From contig NC_091160.1 in the NCBI RefSeq assembly GCF_040958095.1, forward strand, positions 36,202,236 through 36,266,235: 64,000 nt of DNA, in the 5' to 3' direction. Positions within the stretch are counted from its first letter, which is position 1; each line of letters begins with the position of its first letter. The DNA is from Procambarus clarkii. Lineage: Eukaryota > Arthropoda > Malacostraca > Decapoda > Cambaridae. The translations under genes were made by a program, and so were the position numbers. Positions 47,901 through 62,900 of this stretch are shown one piece after another. Under the pieces are notes generated by a model that saw only the letters and a list, made by a program, of their open reading frames with translations, did no database searches and was not told where the DNA came from.

Positions 47901-50900
47901 TTATTACCTTTACAGAGTGATGAGGACCTGAAGGAGTTTGACAGGCAGTTTGTCAATTGGGAGAAACAATTTAAACAATGGCAAGATGAGAACAAAAGTC
48001 ATCCAGACAAAAATGCTCTCAGGAAGTATGTATATAGTTGTGCCTTTTTTCCCCCCCCCCCCCATTCCCTGCTAATTGTTTTACTCATCTCTTTCTGGTA
48101 GTCATTGATTGGCAATTTTGGTGTTTGGATGTGGCCTCAAGGGCTTCAAGATCACTTGTGTTATTTGTTTCCTCAACACCCACTGTAGTGCAAGCTTCTC
48201 GATCAGCTGAACTGTCTATGGTTGTAAATTTGGTAGAAATTTCTTTATTTTTATGAGTGAGCTTGTGATGAAGTCTCTTGGCAGGAGTGTGAGGAAAATT
48301 GAGATGTCAGCAAAATTAAATACTTAATTGAGAATCCAAGCATTAGGGTAGTTACTTTAGGAAGAGGTACTGGTCATGTTAGAGCAATTGCAATTGCTAC
48401 ATGGGATATCAGGTAGGGTAAAATATCTCGACTCGAGTTCATGGGGGAGAAATTAGTGCAGATTCAAAGAGAAATGGTGTTAGAAATGGCAGACAGCCTA
48501 AGGTGTTAACATCTGTTGGATGTATACCGACCCAAAATATGTTTGTGCTCAATGAGGCTCTCGTGGAACCAATTTTTGCCACATTAGTAATGGGAGGAAT
48601 GCGTGTATTTTTCGAGAGAGAGATTTAAATATTATTTGCAGATTTGACTCAATATGTGGTATTTATTATGCATGTAGGAATAAATTTAGTAAAAAGTAAG
48701 TCAGAAAAGCTTGTGAAAAGTCAACCGAGAAATGAATGGTTGCCAGTGGAGGTATACCATCACAGTGGAGTGTGATGTACTCGAGCATGGCACAGCCATA
48801 TGCCATGTCCCCCCCCCCCCCCCCTAGCCCCTATTTTTGTGGGGGCTGTGTAAGTGGGAGTAAGTAAGTATTTATCACCAAATTTTCTACATTTTTTCTA
48901 TAGCAAGTGATACATAGCAACAAATAAATAATATATAAACAATGAATTTGGTGGGATGTTAAGTATTATTTGTAATTAGTAAATGTAAACACAAATATTT
49001 TTATTCCATTTTGGAGCAGAGAGAGATATATATAGATATATATAGATATATATAGATAGATATAGATATAGATATATATACATATAGATAAATATAGGTA
49101 GAGATAGATATAGATAAATATATATAGATAGATAGATATAGATAGATAGATATATAGATATAGATAGATATAGATAGATATATAGATAGATATATAGATA
49201 GATAGATATATAGATAGATAGATATATAGATAGATAGATATATAGATAGATAGATATATAAATAGATAGATAGATATAGATAGATATAGATAGATGTAGA
49301 TAGATATAGATAGATATAGATACTCTATCTCAGCTCAGCTTGGCAGGGCACTGAATGCACCAGTAAAATTGTTAAACTTTTGTGGAGTTTATTGTAGATT
49401 ACTAACTGAGTGAAACATTTCTAAAATGTATTATTTAAAATAATACCGTATTTATAAACATAAAATGCAAGATTATGAAAAAAATTAATTTTGACAAATA
49501 ATTTTACGTGGTTGATTTTGGTCCAGATTTTTTGCAAATTCTGCCATAACGAGGTTTGGATTTTTGGGGTGTCAGTGTACTGTATGTCTATTGTCTTGAC
49601 TGTCTCTTCTCCTCTTGCTTCTCATCTTTCTCCTCATCTCCCAAGTTATGTTTGTATTGTATACAGAATTTGAAAAATAAAATTAATGTCCCTTTGGAAG
49701 TTTGTTGTATGTGAAAATATATTTTTGAACTTAATTTTTTTGTTCTTTTATAAGGTATGAAGAGGATTGGTCTAGATGGCGAAGTGAACTATTGGCAAAA
49801 AGAGATGATATTCGTAAAACAAAATTAGAACAATTTGTACAAGAGCAGCAGCTGGGGCAGACTCAAAATAAAATTGGTATTGATGCTCCTGGTCCTGGTG
49901 GTAGCATTACTGGTCCAGCTTCCACTGCCACAGGTACAGCCTCTGCAATCCCGGCAGCTGGTCTGCCTCCTGGCCTCGACCCAAAGAAACCCATGGAATT
50001 GAATGACTGGAAAGATTTGAGTGATAAAGAGCAAGGGGAATGGCAGAGGAAGGGTCATGGTGACCAAGACAGAAACTGGCAAGGCAGTGCTTGGCAGTGG
50101 GCTCAAGTAGGTATTTGAAGGATTAGCATTGTGTATTTGTTTAGAGGAATTTGTTGTGTTTATATTTGTTAAATGTATGGTATATAGAAATGTGGGATAT
50201 GTAAACTTAATATAAAAATCTCAAGGAAAGAATCAGGAGTGTGTGTATAATTCTGTATCAATTTCTAATGTACTATAATGTATTTTCATTGAGTATGTCC
50301 CTTCTTATAGTCTGGATATTTCTTTTACTTCCTATGGGGATTGGTAGTAAGTACTCCTGATTGGATTCCTTGAGTGATTCCTGAAGAATACCTTCACATA
50401 TCGACTCAGACTTTAATACTTATGTATGGTGGTGCAAGGAAGGTACAGTCTCTTGTTACTGGAGAGTGTAGGCCATTGGTTGCAGATATAAGAACCTTTT
50501 GATCACATTGCATTGGGGGTTTGGATGACCTTGAACAATATCTTGAAAACATAATCAAAGCTATACTGAAATGTCTAAAGCCATCCTGATGGTATCAGAT
50601 ACTCGGAGTAGTCTAGGTTGCAAGCGATTTCAGAGCAAATTTTACTATAAGACCAGTTACGTGTTTTTATACGTGACAATGACTTAAAATGTTCTACAAT
50701 ACAGCATAAAAAATTTGGAATTGGTTTTGAGTTAAAAAAAATTGTATAGGACAGAGCATTTTTAATTGAAATAGGCAGCTAGCTTCCAAATTTTCCAGAA
50801 TTTTTGTCAACTTTCTTTTCTGTACTGTTATTGCTCCATACACCTCCACACATCTCTACTAAAGCCACTTTATGCCTACTTTATTTCCTCAGTGATAATC

Positions 50901-53900
50901 AGGCTTCTTGTTACTTCCTGTATTGATATTAATTTTGTATTTGTGCGTAACTGATATATATTGTCCACAGGATAGAGAACGAGGAGGTGGTGTCAATCGA
51001 TCAGATAGTGGCCATGGTATTGGAAACCTTGAAAATACGTTGAATCAACCAAGGGGACAAGACCGAGGTGGATTTGGACGTGATGTAGGTCGTGGTGGAT
51101 TTGGCTTGGATTCAGGTCGAGGTGGGTTTACCCAAGATCAAGGCCGAGGAGGATTTGGGCAAGAACCAGGACGGGGAGGATTTGGACAAGAACAAGGGCA
51201 AGGAAGATTTGACCAAGGGCGAGGAGGATTTGATCAAGGTCGAGGAGGTTTTGATCAGGGCCGAGGAGGTTTTGATCAGGGCCGAGGAGGTTTTGATCAG
51301 GGCCGAGGAGGATTTGATCAAGGGCGAGGAGGTTTTGATCAAGGGCGAGGAGGTTTTGATCAAGGGCGAGGAGGTTTTGATCAGGGCCGAGGAGGATTTG
51401 ATCAAGGGCGAGGAGGACTAGATCAAGGACGAGGTGGATTAGATCAAGGTCGAGGAGGATTTGATAAAGGACGAGGAGGATTTGATCAAGGACGAGGTGG
51501 ATTTGATCAGGGCCGAGGAGGGTTTGATAAAGGACGAGGAGGGTTTGACCAAGGCCGAGGAGGAGGATTTGGACAAGACCAAGGAGGATTTGGGCAAGAA
51601 CTAGGACGAGGAGGACTTGGACCAGAGCAGGGAAAAAGTGGACTTGAACAAGAACGAGGAGGACTTGAACAAGGGCGAGCAGGATTAGGCCTAGATCAAG
51701 GACGTGGCGGACTTGGTCAAGATCTAGGAAGAGGAGGACTTGGTCAAGACCTAGGAAGAGGAGGACTTGGTCAAGACCTAGGAAGAGGAGGACTTGGTCA
51801 AGACCTAGGAAGAGGAGGACTGGGTCAAGACCTAGGAAGAGGAGGACTGGGTCAAGACCTAGGTAGAGGTGGACTTGGTCAAGACCTAGGAAGAGGTGGA
51901 CTTGGTCAAGACCTAGGAAGAGGAGGACTTGGTCAAGATCTAGGAAGAGGAGGACTTGGTCAAGACCTAGGAAGGGGAGGACTTGGTCAAGACCTAGGAA
52001 GGGGAGGACTTGGTCAAGATCTAGGAAGAGGACTTGGTCAAGATCTAGGAAGAGGGCTTGGTCAAGATCTAGGAAGAGGACTTGGTCAAGATCTAGGAAG
52101 AGGACTTGGTCAAGATCTAGGAAGAGGAGGACTTGGTCAAGACCTAGGAAGGGGAGGACTTGGTCAAGACCTAGGAAGGGGAGGACTTGGTCAAGATCTA
52201 GGAAGAGGAGGACTTGGTCAAGATCTAGGAAGAGGACTTGGTCAAGACCTAGGAAGAGGAGGACTTGGTCAAGATCTAGGAAGAGGACTTGGTCAAGACC
52301 TAGGAAGAGGAGGACTTGGTCAAGATCTAGGAAGAGGAGGACTTGGTCAAGATTTAGGAAGAGGAGGATTTGGTCAGGATCAAGGTCGAGGGAGATTTGG
52401 ACAGGAACAAGGTCGAGGAGGATTTGATCAGTCACAGGGCATTGGAGGATTTGGTCAAGAAAGAGGTTTTGGCAGTGCAAGCCATGGACTTGGTCGAGGT
52501 GGTTTGAACCAGGGCCTGGAGCGTGGTGGTTTTAATCAAGGCCTTGGGCGAGGTGCTTTTAACCAAGATGACAGAGGTGGTTTAATCCAGGAGAGGGGGC
52601 GTTTTAGTGAAGGACTGGGTCTAGCTGGTTTCAACCAAGAACGGGGTGGTTTTAACCCAGGAGAGGATCGTGGTGGCCTCGGACAAGGACGTTTTGGACT
52701 TGACCGAGGGGGATTTAACCAAGGTGACCTTGGACGTGGTGGATTAAACCAAGACCAGGGAGGTTTTGGTCAAGGACTGGGCCGTGGCAGATTAAATCAA
52801 GATCGAGGTGGTTTCAGTCAAGAAGGCCAAGGTGGTTTTAAACATGGACTGGGTGCTGGTGGATCAAGTCAGGAACGGGGAGGCTTTACCCAAGGTTTAG
52901 GCCGTGGTGGTTTCAACCAAGGACAGGACCGTGGGGAGTTTGGCTTTGGTCGAGAGACTCGTGACTTGGATTTTGGACTGAATCGGGAAACATTTAGCAA
53001 GGGTCTTGGTCGAGGAGGATCTCTACTAGGAGAATATGATGTCAAAAATGATAAAGGAGGATTTAATCAAGGAAACAGAGGAAGGGGATTCGAATCCGAG
53101 CGAGGGCACAATGAACTCGGTCTGAGAGGAGGAGGTAGAGGAGGATTTGACCAAGCAAGAGGTGGTATATCTCGAGAGCTTGATCAGCTAGGGCATGGTC
53201 GCGGAAGATTTGACTCTCCAGATAAAGGAAGTGCCCCAGGACATGGTCGAAGCTTTAGCACACTCAGGCAAGGCCCAGAGGGAATTGATAGTGGTAAACC
53301 ATTTCAAGAAGGATTAGATAAAGGCAAAAAAGGTTCAGTTGATCAAGATGATCGTTTACAGGGAGGACTTGACAAAGATGATAGAAACACAGGAATTGGT
53401 GGTGGAAATTTAATTGATAAGGAGATTAGAGGATTGTTGGATAAAAAAAAACCTGAAAGAGGTGGCTTTGCTAATAGGGGTCGAGGGCGAGGTGCTTTTG
53501 ATAATCAGGGACCTGATCAAGAAAGATTTGGTGAAAGTGCAATGGAAGTGGAAAAAGGAGTTCAAGATCAAGATGATAGGGTTCCTGGAGGATTTGACCA
53601 AGTTGAATGGGGTCGGGGATCTGGTGACTCCAATAAGCGTGGCACTAGAGGACTTGAACCAAGCAGGTGGGGTCGAGGAAACTTTGACTCGAGTGGAAGT
53701 GGAAGAGGCACAAGTAGATGGGGTCAAGAACTTGTTGATGCAGGTAGACAAGCTCAGGGAAGTTTTGATCGAAGTGGGCGAGGCCGAGAACCCTTTGGCC
53801 AAAATGAACAAGATCGAGGTAACTTGAGTGAATTTGGTAAAAGTGGTATTGACAGTGGTCGAGGTGGAATAAATCAGGCTGGAAGAGGCCGAGGTGGCAA

Positions 53901-56900
53901 TGATCGAGGTGGTAGAGGTAGAGGTGAAAGTGAAATTGGCAGAGGACGGGGTGGGACTGATCGGAGTGGCAGGGGTCGAGGTGCAAACGAAGATGTCGGC
54001 AGAGGGCGAGGTGGCAATGAGCAGTCTGGCAGAGGTCGTGGTGGAAATGAAGAAGCTAATAGAAGCCGAAGTGGAAATGAAGATTCTAATAGAAGCCGAA
54101 GTGGAAATGAAGAACCTGGTAAAGATCGTGGTGGGAGTTATCAGTCTGGCAGAGAACGAGGTGGGAATGATAAAGATGGCAGAGATAGAGGTAGGAATGA
54201 TAAAGATGGCAGAGGTCGTGGTGGGAATGATCAAGCTGGAAGAGGTCGAGGAGGAAATGATCAAGCTGGAAGAGGTCGAGGGGGACATGATCAAGCTGGA
54301 AGAGGTCGAGGGGGAAATGATCAGGCTGGCAGAGGTCGAGGTGGACGTGATGATTTCAGTGACAGAAGATCAAGAGACTGGCGTGAAGGTGACAATAAAG
54401 AATTTGATTCACAAAAGGACAACAGTGATTGGAGAGGAAACAGTGACAGGTGGGTTGCATTGTAGTAGTATTGAGCATGAAGGGTTGGTTAGAAGATTGT
54501 GAATAATAATATGATAGATTAAATACAGTATATTCATGAATGATGAAATAATAGTAGTAGTTGAAGTAATACAATTAATCATTATCATTTACTACATTTC
54601 CCATTTTCATTGTGTAGGGAGGCATTAAAAAAATAGCTGAACAGTATAATGAAAGATAGATTATTATAGGTATTCAACAAAATATTACTTGTTATATCAT
54701 TTACTCTATATAGCATTCAACTCCAGCAGTCATTCACCACAATACTTTGCCTTTTCATAAAACCATGTGTCCAGTTCTCTTCATGAATTTTCATATGTTG
54801 TATAACAACATGCAAACACTTATATTCACTCCCGATTTAAAGATGTCTTCCACCCTGCCCTCTATCTTGACATATCCTGTACTGTATTTGCATTAAATCC
54901 TGGCCACCATTCCACAATACCACCAGGAATTCAGATGTACTGTACTCAGTTTCCAGGACTGACTTGAGAGTGCAGAGCAGAGTACTTTCAGAACCTTCCC
55001 CTAGACCAATTATACCAGTAAAACTTCATCCTATACCCCAAAAGCACCAATCAGTCGAGCCTGGCCTCGGGCCAGGCTTGGGGAGTAGAAGAACTCCCAG
55101 AACCCCATCAACCAGGTATCAATTGTTTACCTCACCCATCAGTTGCCACCCGTTGACTATCAACTACCCATACCCCTCTCTCCCTCCTATATTCTCCCTC
55201 AGGACTCTATTATCACAACCCTCCCCCTTCCTCTCAGCTTCCAAACCTCTCAACTCTTAAACCACACTGCATGACTGACATCCACTCGTCTGCTCTCGCC
55301 TGCATTTGAGTTACTTGGAGCCAAACAGCACCCCACCTTCCCTGACAACATGAGTGTTCCATCCTCTGACATATTCAGAAGATGGAACAACAATCAATAA
55401 ATAATCAAGGTCTGGTACACCAATGCTGATTGTCAAATAAACCAGATAACCTTTAAAGAAAGGACTGTGTAGCTAATGTTACATGTTCTTCATCATTTTA
55501 TGAAGGGTGTTAAATCTGACTGTGGGACCCTATATCATCATTACAGGCATTTCAACAAAGATGATTCAAGGAGTGGAGGACGAGGCCGTGCTGGTGAGAG
55601 GGGTCGTGGGGGCTTTGGTGAGTCGAGTTCTTACATTTATTATAAAACTGAATGTCTACAAATGTGTTTGCATGTATGTGAGTGTATACAGAACCATCGA
55701 CACATCACAGATTTCCTGACTTAAATTTGTTTGTACAACTTGCATCAGAAATTGACATCGGCAAGGTATTCAAACTGACCTTCTATGCCTGCCCCATTTA
55801 TGTACATTTCACATGTGGAGCCTTGTGCTATCTCTGCAACTGTTACTTGTGTTCACACTCACTTTTACTAGTTTTCTCTCACATCAACAAAAATGATTCA
55901 ATTAATTAACATTGTCATAAATTAATCTTTAGTTTTGAGTCACTTTCAATTTAAATAATGCAAGATTCTTGGCAGATCGTGGCAGGAGTCGAGGTCGAGG
56001 TGGTGGACGGGGCAATGAGTTTTGGGATAATCGTGGAGAGATGGATCACAACAGAACTGATGGGCCACCAGGCTGGAATAGAGGTAGGGTACTGCACAAG
56101 TAATTTTAAGAGCTGATATCTTTGTCTTGATTGTTGTAAATTGTATCAGTTATTAGAACTTTGTCATTTTGTTACATGATGTAACTTGTCTGATTCATAA
56201 TGAACAAGGGGGATCAGAATTTCATACTAATGGGGGTCATATCATAATTTTTGTGTTTGATTGTATGCTGGTGTTTGAAAATTGAAAATGTCTTAAGAAT
56301 TATTAACCCTATCTGTATACTGGCCATTAACCCTTATCAAAGCAAGCAGCATTTGTACTGACTGAGTATATATGCATGAACCTCCTGTTAATTATTTCTG
56401 GCAGAATTTAGCATTCTTCAACGTCCATAAAAACCAATGTGACCCAGCCCGCAAGTACTTTGGTGTTAATTCCTGCTGCGTGCGTGTGTGTGCAGAATAT
56501 CGACCTGTTGTGACTGTGATGTATCCATGTAACCAGTATTATCTTTCCTTAAGAAGCAAATGTACTCTCAAGGCCTCCTCATTTACACTTTCCTTTTAAT
56601 CAGATAACAGACGGGAACAAGAGCAGCGAAATCTTGATTTGGGCGTCGGAAGATCTGCAGAGATTCCTGGTCTGGACCTGGCTGGTGAACCACCCAAGAA
56701 GGAGAAGGGAAAGGAAAAGAGTGGTGAACAAAAGAAGGATTCCACTTCGAAGACTGTGTTCCATGACCAGGAGGATGAGAAAATAGGTAAGACCATTGTT
56801 GTGATCATAGGGAAGTGGTAATGATACATTGATGGTTTTCTGTACCTATTAAAATAAAGCTGCAAATATGCAGACGATGGGTCACAATAACATGGCTGAA

Positions 56901-59900
56901 GATATGAAGATTAAACCATACACACCAGAAGGCAATTGACTTGATGATGGTCCAGGACGGATCAAAACGTCATCATCTCCTCAAGTTCTGGTGTGTTGTG
57001 TTGTTTAGTCTTCAAAACTGCAAATAATTTTAAAGTAATTTAAAAGTTAAATTTTAGGACATTTAGAGTACTGTAATTTAAATTGACTTGTTCTTGATTA
57101 TCTCTTCTCTTTGCTGGTGTAGCCATCATCTTGAAGCATTGAGAATATATTCTCGTATCAGGATTTTCTCTTTCTTTGTATTATTTTTCTATTCCCATGT
57201 TTTCCTGGTGGATAATTCTCAGAGAAAGTGAGGAAAATAAATCTATATAAATGGTCAGGGCCAAGTTTATTATGTGTAGTTAAAAGTGTGTGTACCTGCT
57301 TAGTCAAGATTTAGCTATCTTCTTGCTAAGAAAGTTTTCAAACTGTTTGTCTGCAATCTTTTATTGTTTGTAGAATTTTTTCATTAATCAAACTCCATGT
57401 GTTTGGGCACTGAGTAAATTTTCTTAGAATGCACTAAAAGTTCAGGTGTAAATGTATTCCTGGCTTATAAGAAGAGGTTCACGTAATTCCCAGCTTCTCT
57501 GTTGGGTAACACATTTCTTCTTTGAGAAGCAAGTAATTTTAGTTACAGTTGTACTTGTGTTGTATTCACTTGATATCTCGTTATCTTCTAAGATGTGGCT
57601 GTGATAAACAGATTCCAGTTTCACTATAATCAACAATCTTAAATTGGTTTAAGATTATACAATGATGCCTAGGAAGCTAGAATCTTTGGTGACAACATTC
57701 TACAGTGGAACCTCAAGTGACGAGCGGCTCCAGTTACGAGCATTTCGAGTAACGAGCAAGCCACTCGCAGAAAATATGCCTCGACTGACGAGCTTTTGCT
57801 TGATTAACGAGCATTCCCGCTGGTTCTCGGACACCTCTGACGACAGTTTTGTTGTTATTTCACAAGACTAGTTTTCCACATGACGAGCTCAGTGCCGGAA
57901 CGCATTAAACTCGTTAATCGAGGCGCCACTGTATATTTGTATTTATCATTCTCTATGTCCCCTTCTATCTGTCTGGGTTTCTAGGTCATGCCCTGCTTGA
58001 CATGCAAGTGGGTAAGGCATTAATTTCTGCACCACAAAATAGTTTTTTTTCTGTGTGACCCATCAAATTTTAAAGTACATCTGGAATTTTTATGGTTGAT
58101 AGGGATGATAAAGAACCCTTTATGTTTTGCATTGCTAAAATATTTGTCCTTTAAAAATTTAAAACTCATCTCGATGTATGAGTTTTATCATACATCATCA
58201 AGTTTTATAAATATATTGGTGCTTATCTATTTGTTGTTTTTTGTTTACTTCAGATGTAAAGCTTGGAGCTGAGCCACTGAAAATTGGACCAATTGGTGTA
58301 CCCCCACAAAAGGCAGAAAAATTCACGCTTCCAGGAGACTGGTATGACGATGAGGAAGACAATGAGCGGAAAGAGGTTGAAGGTGAAAAGGAAGAGAGCA
58401 AAACTGAAGAAACAAAACCAGCAGATAGCTCTCAACAGAAGGATAAGCCTGGTGTAAGTTGTGCTTGAATGTCACTTGCAAAATATAGTTGTGTATTAAA
58501 AAAAATTCTTTTCAAGTGAACTTTTGTAATATATGTTTAGCATTAACCCTTCAGCTGCATAATTGTATTTGAGAAGTTTGAATAATTTCAAGAAATGTGT
58601 TTTGACATTGGAAGCGAGGAAGTTCTTCTTGAGAGAACCTTTACCTTTCGGTTACCTTTCGTTGGTTCCGAGGATCACCATTTCCACAGTTGGTGCTGTT
58701 CATTTAGGCTGTAAGATGCAGCTGCTTACAGCCAGATGTGTGAATCACAGCCAGGTTGATCAGGAATCCTTTGGACACTGTTTATCAAGTTCTCTTTTTG
58801 AACACCATGAAAGGATGGCCAGTTATGCCCTTTATGTTTAGAGAGAGAGAGTGTTGAAAAGTCTTGGGCCCTTGATGTTGAGAGTTCTCGCTCAGCTTAC
58901 CTATTGTACCTCTGCTTTTCAACAGGGTTATTTTGCACATGCTGCCCTGCTACCTGGTCTCATGTGACCTCTCAGTGACTGGTGGAGTGAGATCTAGTTC
59001 TTCATGCCGTTTAGCCTTTTGAAATTGAAATTAAAAATTATATAAAAGTGTCAGACAACAGAGGAAGAATTGAAACAGGAATTTCCTTAAGTACTTTTGT
59101 ATATTAATACATCTTCAGAAAGAATGATTATATATATTCCTTCTGTCTGAATAGGCAGTCTGAATAAAAAATAAAAATTATATTCTCATTCCGTCTGAAG
59201 ATACAAAGTACTTAAAGGAAATTCCTGTTTCAATTCTTCCTCCGTGGTCTGACACTTACATTTTTCATCACGTTAATTTTGTGATTTACACACATATGTA
59301 ATATTATATATAATATATATTATATATATATTATATATTGCAGGAAAGGAGGAGGAATCCAAAAGTGGGAGGGATGCATGGAATAAGGGAGGGTGGGTAG
59401 GTAAAATATGAGGAAAGGGATATTACCTTCAAAGATACCTTTAATAGCCAGTTTTAGGTAGAAAGAGTCTCTAGCATTTTATCGGTGCTCCAATCTGCAA
59501 AACCTCAAACCCAAACCGCCTGTTATCCGATTGGAGTTTGTTCAGATAAAACAGTTTTGATAACGGGTGGGGCAGGCAGTCTGAATAAAAATGTTCAATA
59601 AAGATGGAACAAGTTTGCCCAGTGACCGTACACAGCACCACTTGAGCAGTGTTCATATGTTAATGGATGATTCAGAAGCTTTCAACTCTGCCATGGCATT
59701 AGGTACATTACAGTACATGGTAAAAGGCAGTCTGCTGAGGTTATCCCATCACCATTAATCTCCACTTAATTCAACCCAACAATTAATCATCATCCACCAC
59801 CACCACCTTTTCTATCTTAAGTAACTTGAAGATTATAGTTGATGGGGCATTGTAAACAAACAGATCAGAACATATATTGTTGAGTGCCAACAAAACACTG

Positions 59901-62900
59901 TTGAATATCTGCAACAAAATTTTCCGCTCCCCCCCCCCCCCCCCTAGCTTTTCAGGATGACTAACCCCTTACTCGAACACACGTTATCCATTCAGTCTTA
60001 GTTTCGAGGGGGTTCAGATAGCATGTGGCCGAATGTAATACATTTCCCTGAAAATATATTGCATAATAAATGGAAATGAAATGTATTTTTTCTATAAATG
60101 ATTTTCATTGCCATTACTGTCCATGTAAGATCAAGAATTTGTTAAAATTAAATTAATTAAATTTGTAAACACTTTCCTTACAATTAATTAGGATCTGACA
60201 TGGTATATTAATTTTAATGAAGAAAGACTGTGTGCTACCTTAAATTTAATGTCGTGTCAGATGAAGTATGGGATTTTTTAAAAGCAAATGGCATTAGTAC
60301 TTCATGTTTTAAGATTTTATGGGAGAGAAACTGTAAATGTTGTATTAAACATGCAGAAAATGTCCACTTTTCTGTAGACATGGACCCGACCCATGAGCCA
60401 GTAAAGCTCTTATTTTAGATGGTTGCTTCAGTAAGGAGTTAATTAACTTTTCCTACCTAGTTGCAAAGCATTTATATTTGCAGGTTAAAGAAACTGCAAA
60501 GCCAGTTTTTGGAGGGCAGCCACAGCAAGATATTGGAGGTCCTCAGAGGCCAGGGCTTGAAAATCCACAAAGGCCCGATATTGGAGGCCCACCAAGGCAG
60601 GATATTGGAGGCCCACCAAGGCAGGATATTGGAGGTCCACCAAGACAGGATATTGGAGGTCCACCAAGACAGGATATTGGAGGTCCACCAAGGCAAGATT
60701 TTGGGGGTCCACAAAGACAAGATTTTGGGGGTCCACAAAGACAAGATTTTGGGGGTCCACAAAGGCAAGATTTAGGAGGTCCACGGCAAGATTTGCGAGG
60801 TCCACGGCAAGATTTGGGAGGGCCACAAAGGCAAGGTTTGGGAGGCGCTCAAAGGCCAGGTTTGGGAGGCACTCAAAGGCAAGGTTTTGACAGTCCATCA
60901 AGGCACAGTTTTGGTGGAGCAGTGAAGTCACAATTTGATGGTCTACCTAGGCAAGACTTTGGTGATCCAGCAAGACCAGATTTTGACAGTGCATCAAGGC
61001 GAGGTTTAGGGGATGCTGATAGAGCAGATTTTGGAGGCACAACAAGGAGGACTTTTGATGATCCCAAAAGACCCGAGTTTTGGGAAATAGACAGAGGAGA
61101 CTTTGGGGCCTCAGGGAGAGATCAGCACAGTGGATCAAGGTGGCAGGACACAAGAGACAGACAGGTAAGAATCAGTGTTGATTCATTGAAGTCTATTTTC
61201 ATATAAACCTTGAGCAAATTTTTAAGATTCCAACATTCACTGTAGCAATTGTAGCAAAAATATTATGGTATTGCATGGGGGAGATAGTAATAAAATGACT
61301 AAATGTTAAAATAATTTATGGGTATTTATTGCAGGGTTTTGCAAACTATAAAAAATAGAATTGTTTTTTTAGATGTACATTAATAATCTTTATTATACCA
61401 GTATTAGCTTAGTCTACAAATTTCATGACGTAGAGTAAACAACCAGTTTTAGAACTCTCCTTGAATTCAAAGTGAGCACAAAAATGAGTAACTTGCTTGA
61501 TCCAGATTGGTTATGAAAAAGTTGTCTCTGGATTTAAAATAAAATACAAGTTAATTTAAATTGTAAAGAAGCTTGTTTTATACAGGACATTCTTGTGCTT
61601 TTTTCATGTCTGATCATTTGCTCTTGTGTCTTGGCTTCATTTGTGTTACCTGCTTCCACCTGTGCCACTTTATTTGATTTCCTGCCGCCTCATGTGAATT
61701 AGACTACCTACCTTTATTCCACGCTTGTGTGTTAGGATAATATCCTCTCTTGTCCTTTCTGATATTGTTGTCATATAGAACTGATTCAGCTTGTCTTCAT
61801 GGTTGAGCTCTTTTATTTCACTCACCGTTCTTGAATTATATCTGGACCTGAACCTTACATACTTCACAAGGTGGCGGTTACCTTACCTTGCGATGATGTG
61901 GTTCAACGTTCCCACGGCCCGGTCCTCGGCCAGGCCTCTTACATGCCAATGCTTACATATTCTTGGACTGGTCTAATTTTATAATATTTTTAATTATTCT
62001 TTGTTTGGGGTTTTAAAATTATTTCACAAATGTTCAGGGTTCATTAATGTTATATTCTGATTGTGCATAATCTTCACCTCAATTCATTAAAATAGTAATA
62101 CAGAATTATAGATACAGTGTTAAGACATACACTGCAACTCTTGCATACGGATTCTCAGGTTAGCAGGAAATAAGTCGTGTTCTTCAGATCAATCAAATAA
62201 TTGGCTTGTCTTGGCAGCTGCCAGCATTCATTTGAAAAAAAAAAAAACACTTTACCTTACATAACCAAATAAGCTTGTCCAGGGTATCTTACAAATAGTG
62301 AAAGATGGAAGAAAAACTATTTATTAATGAGATCATCCATAAATGATATGAAAAGTTGTGTATGGATGACTGAGAGTGCCAAATTGTATCATACCAATTT
62401 TGAAATGGCTCCTAGTAGTTTTGTGTCAGTTACCTGCTTCCATTTTTATCCACGTCCTTTGTTTTTGTATTCATAATTTACCCATTCACAGTGAAACTCG
62501 TAAATGATTGAAAAACAAAAATATTTACTGTACTTATTTTTTATGATGGGGAATTATGACTGTCAGTAGATTTATATCATCTATGGTAAAGACTGAGGAA
62601 GGCAGCTAACTGGCTCCTTCACCACTGCCACCAAGAAATATTTACATCAGTGGACCAAATAAATGCCATGCCATCTTAATGTGGCAAATGGGAGATATAC
62701 TATAAAATATTTTTGACCATGTGAATCATACATACCATGTTAGTTTTGTTTGATTAGGTGAACCATATGGGACTGGACCCAATTTCTTTCAATGGTTAAT
62801 GTCTTCAGGAGGAAGTAGATAATTTTTTTTTTTTTTTTAACTAGTGTAAAGGATGGAACTCATCCTGGTGCATGTACCAATATAGGCAACAAAAAATACA

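Noticed and set aside
51128-52480. 450-aa antisense open frame opposite exon 7
   Set aside because: It mirrors the sense repeats: Gly, Arg, Gln and Asp codons have few antisense stops. No independent evidence of coding.
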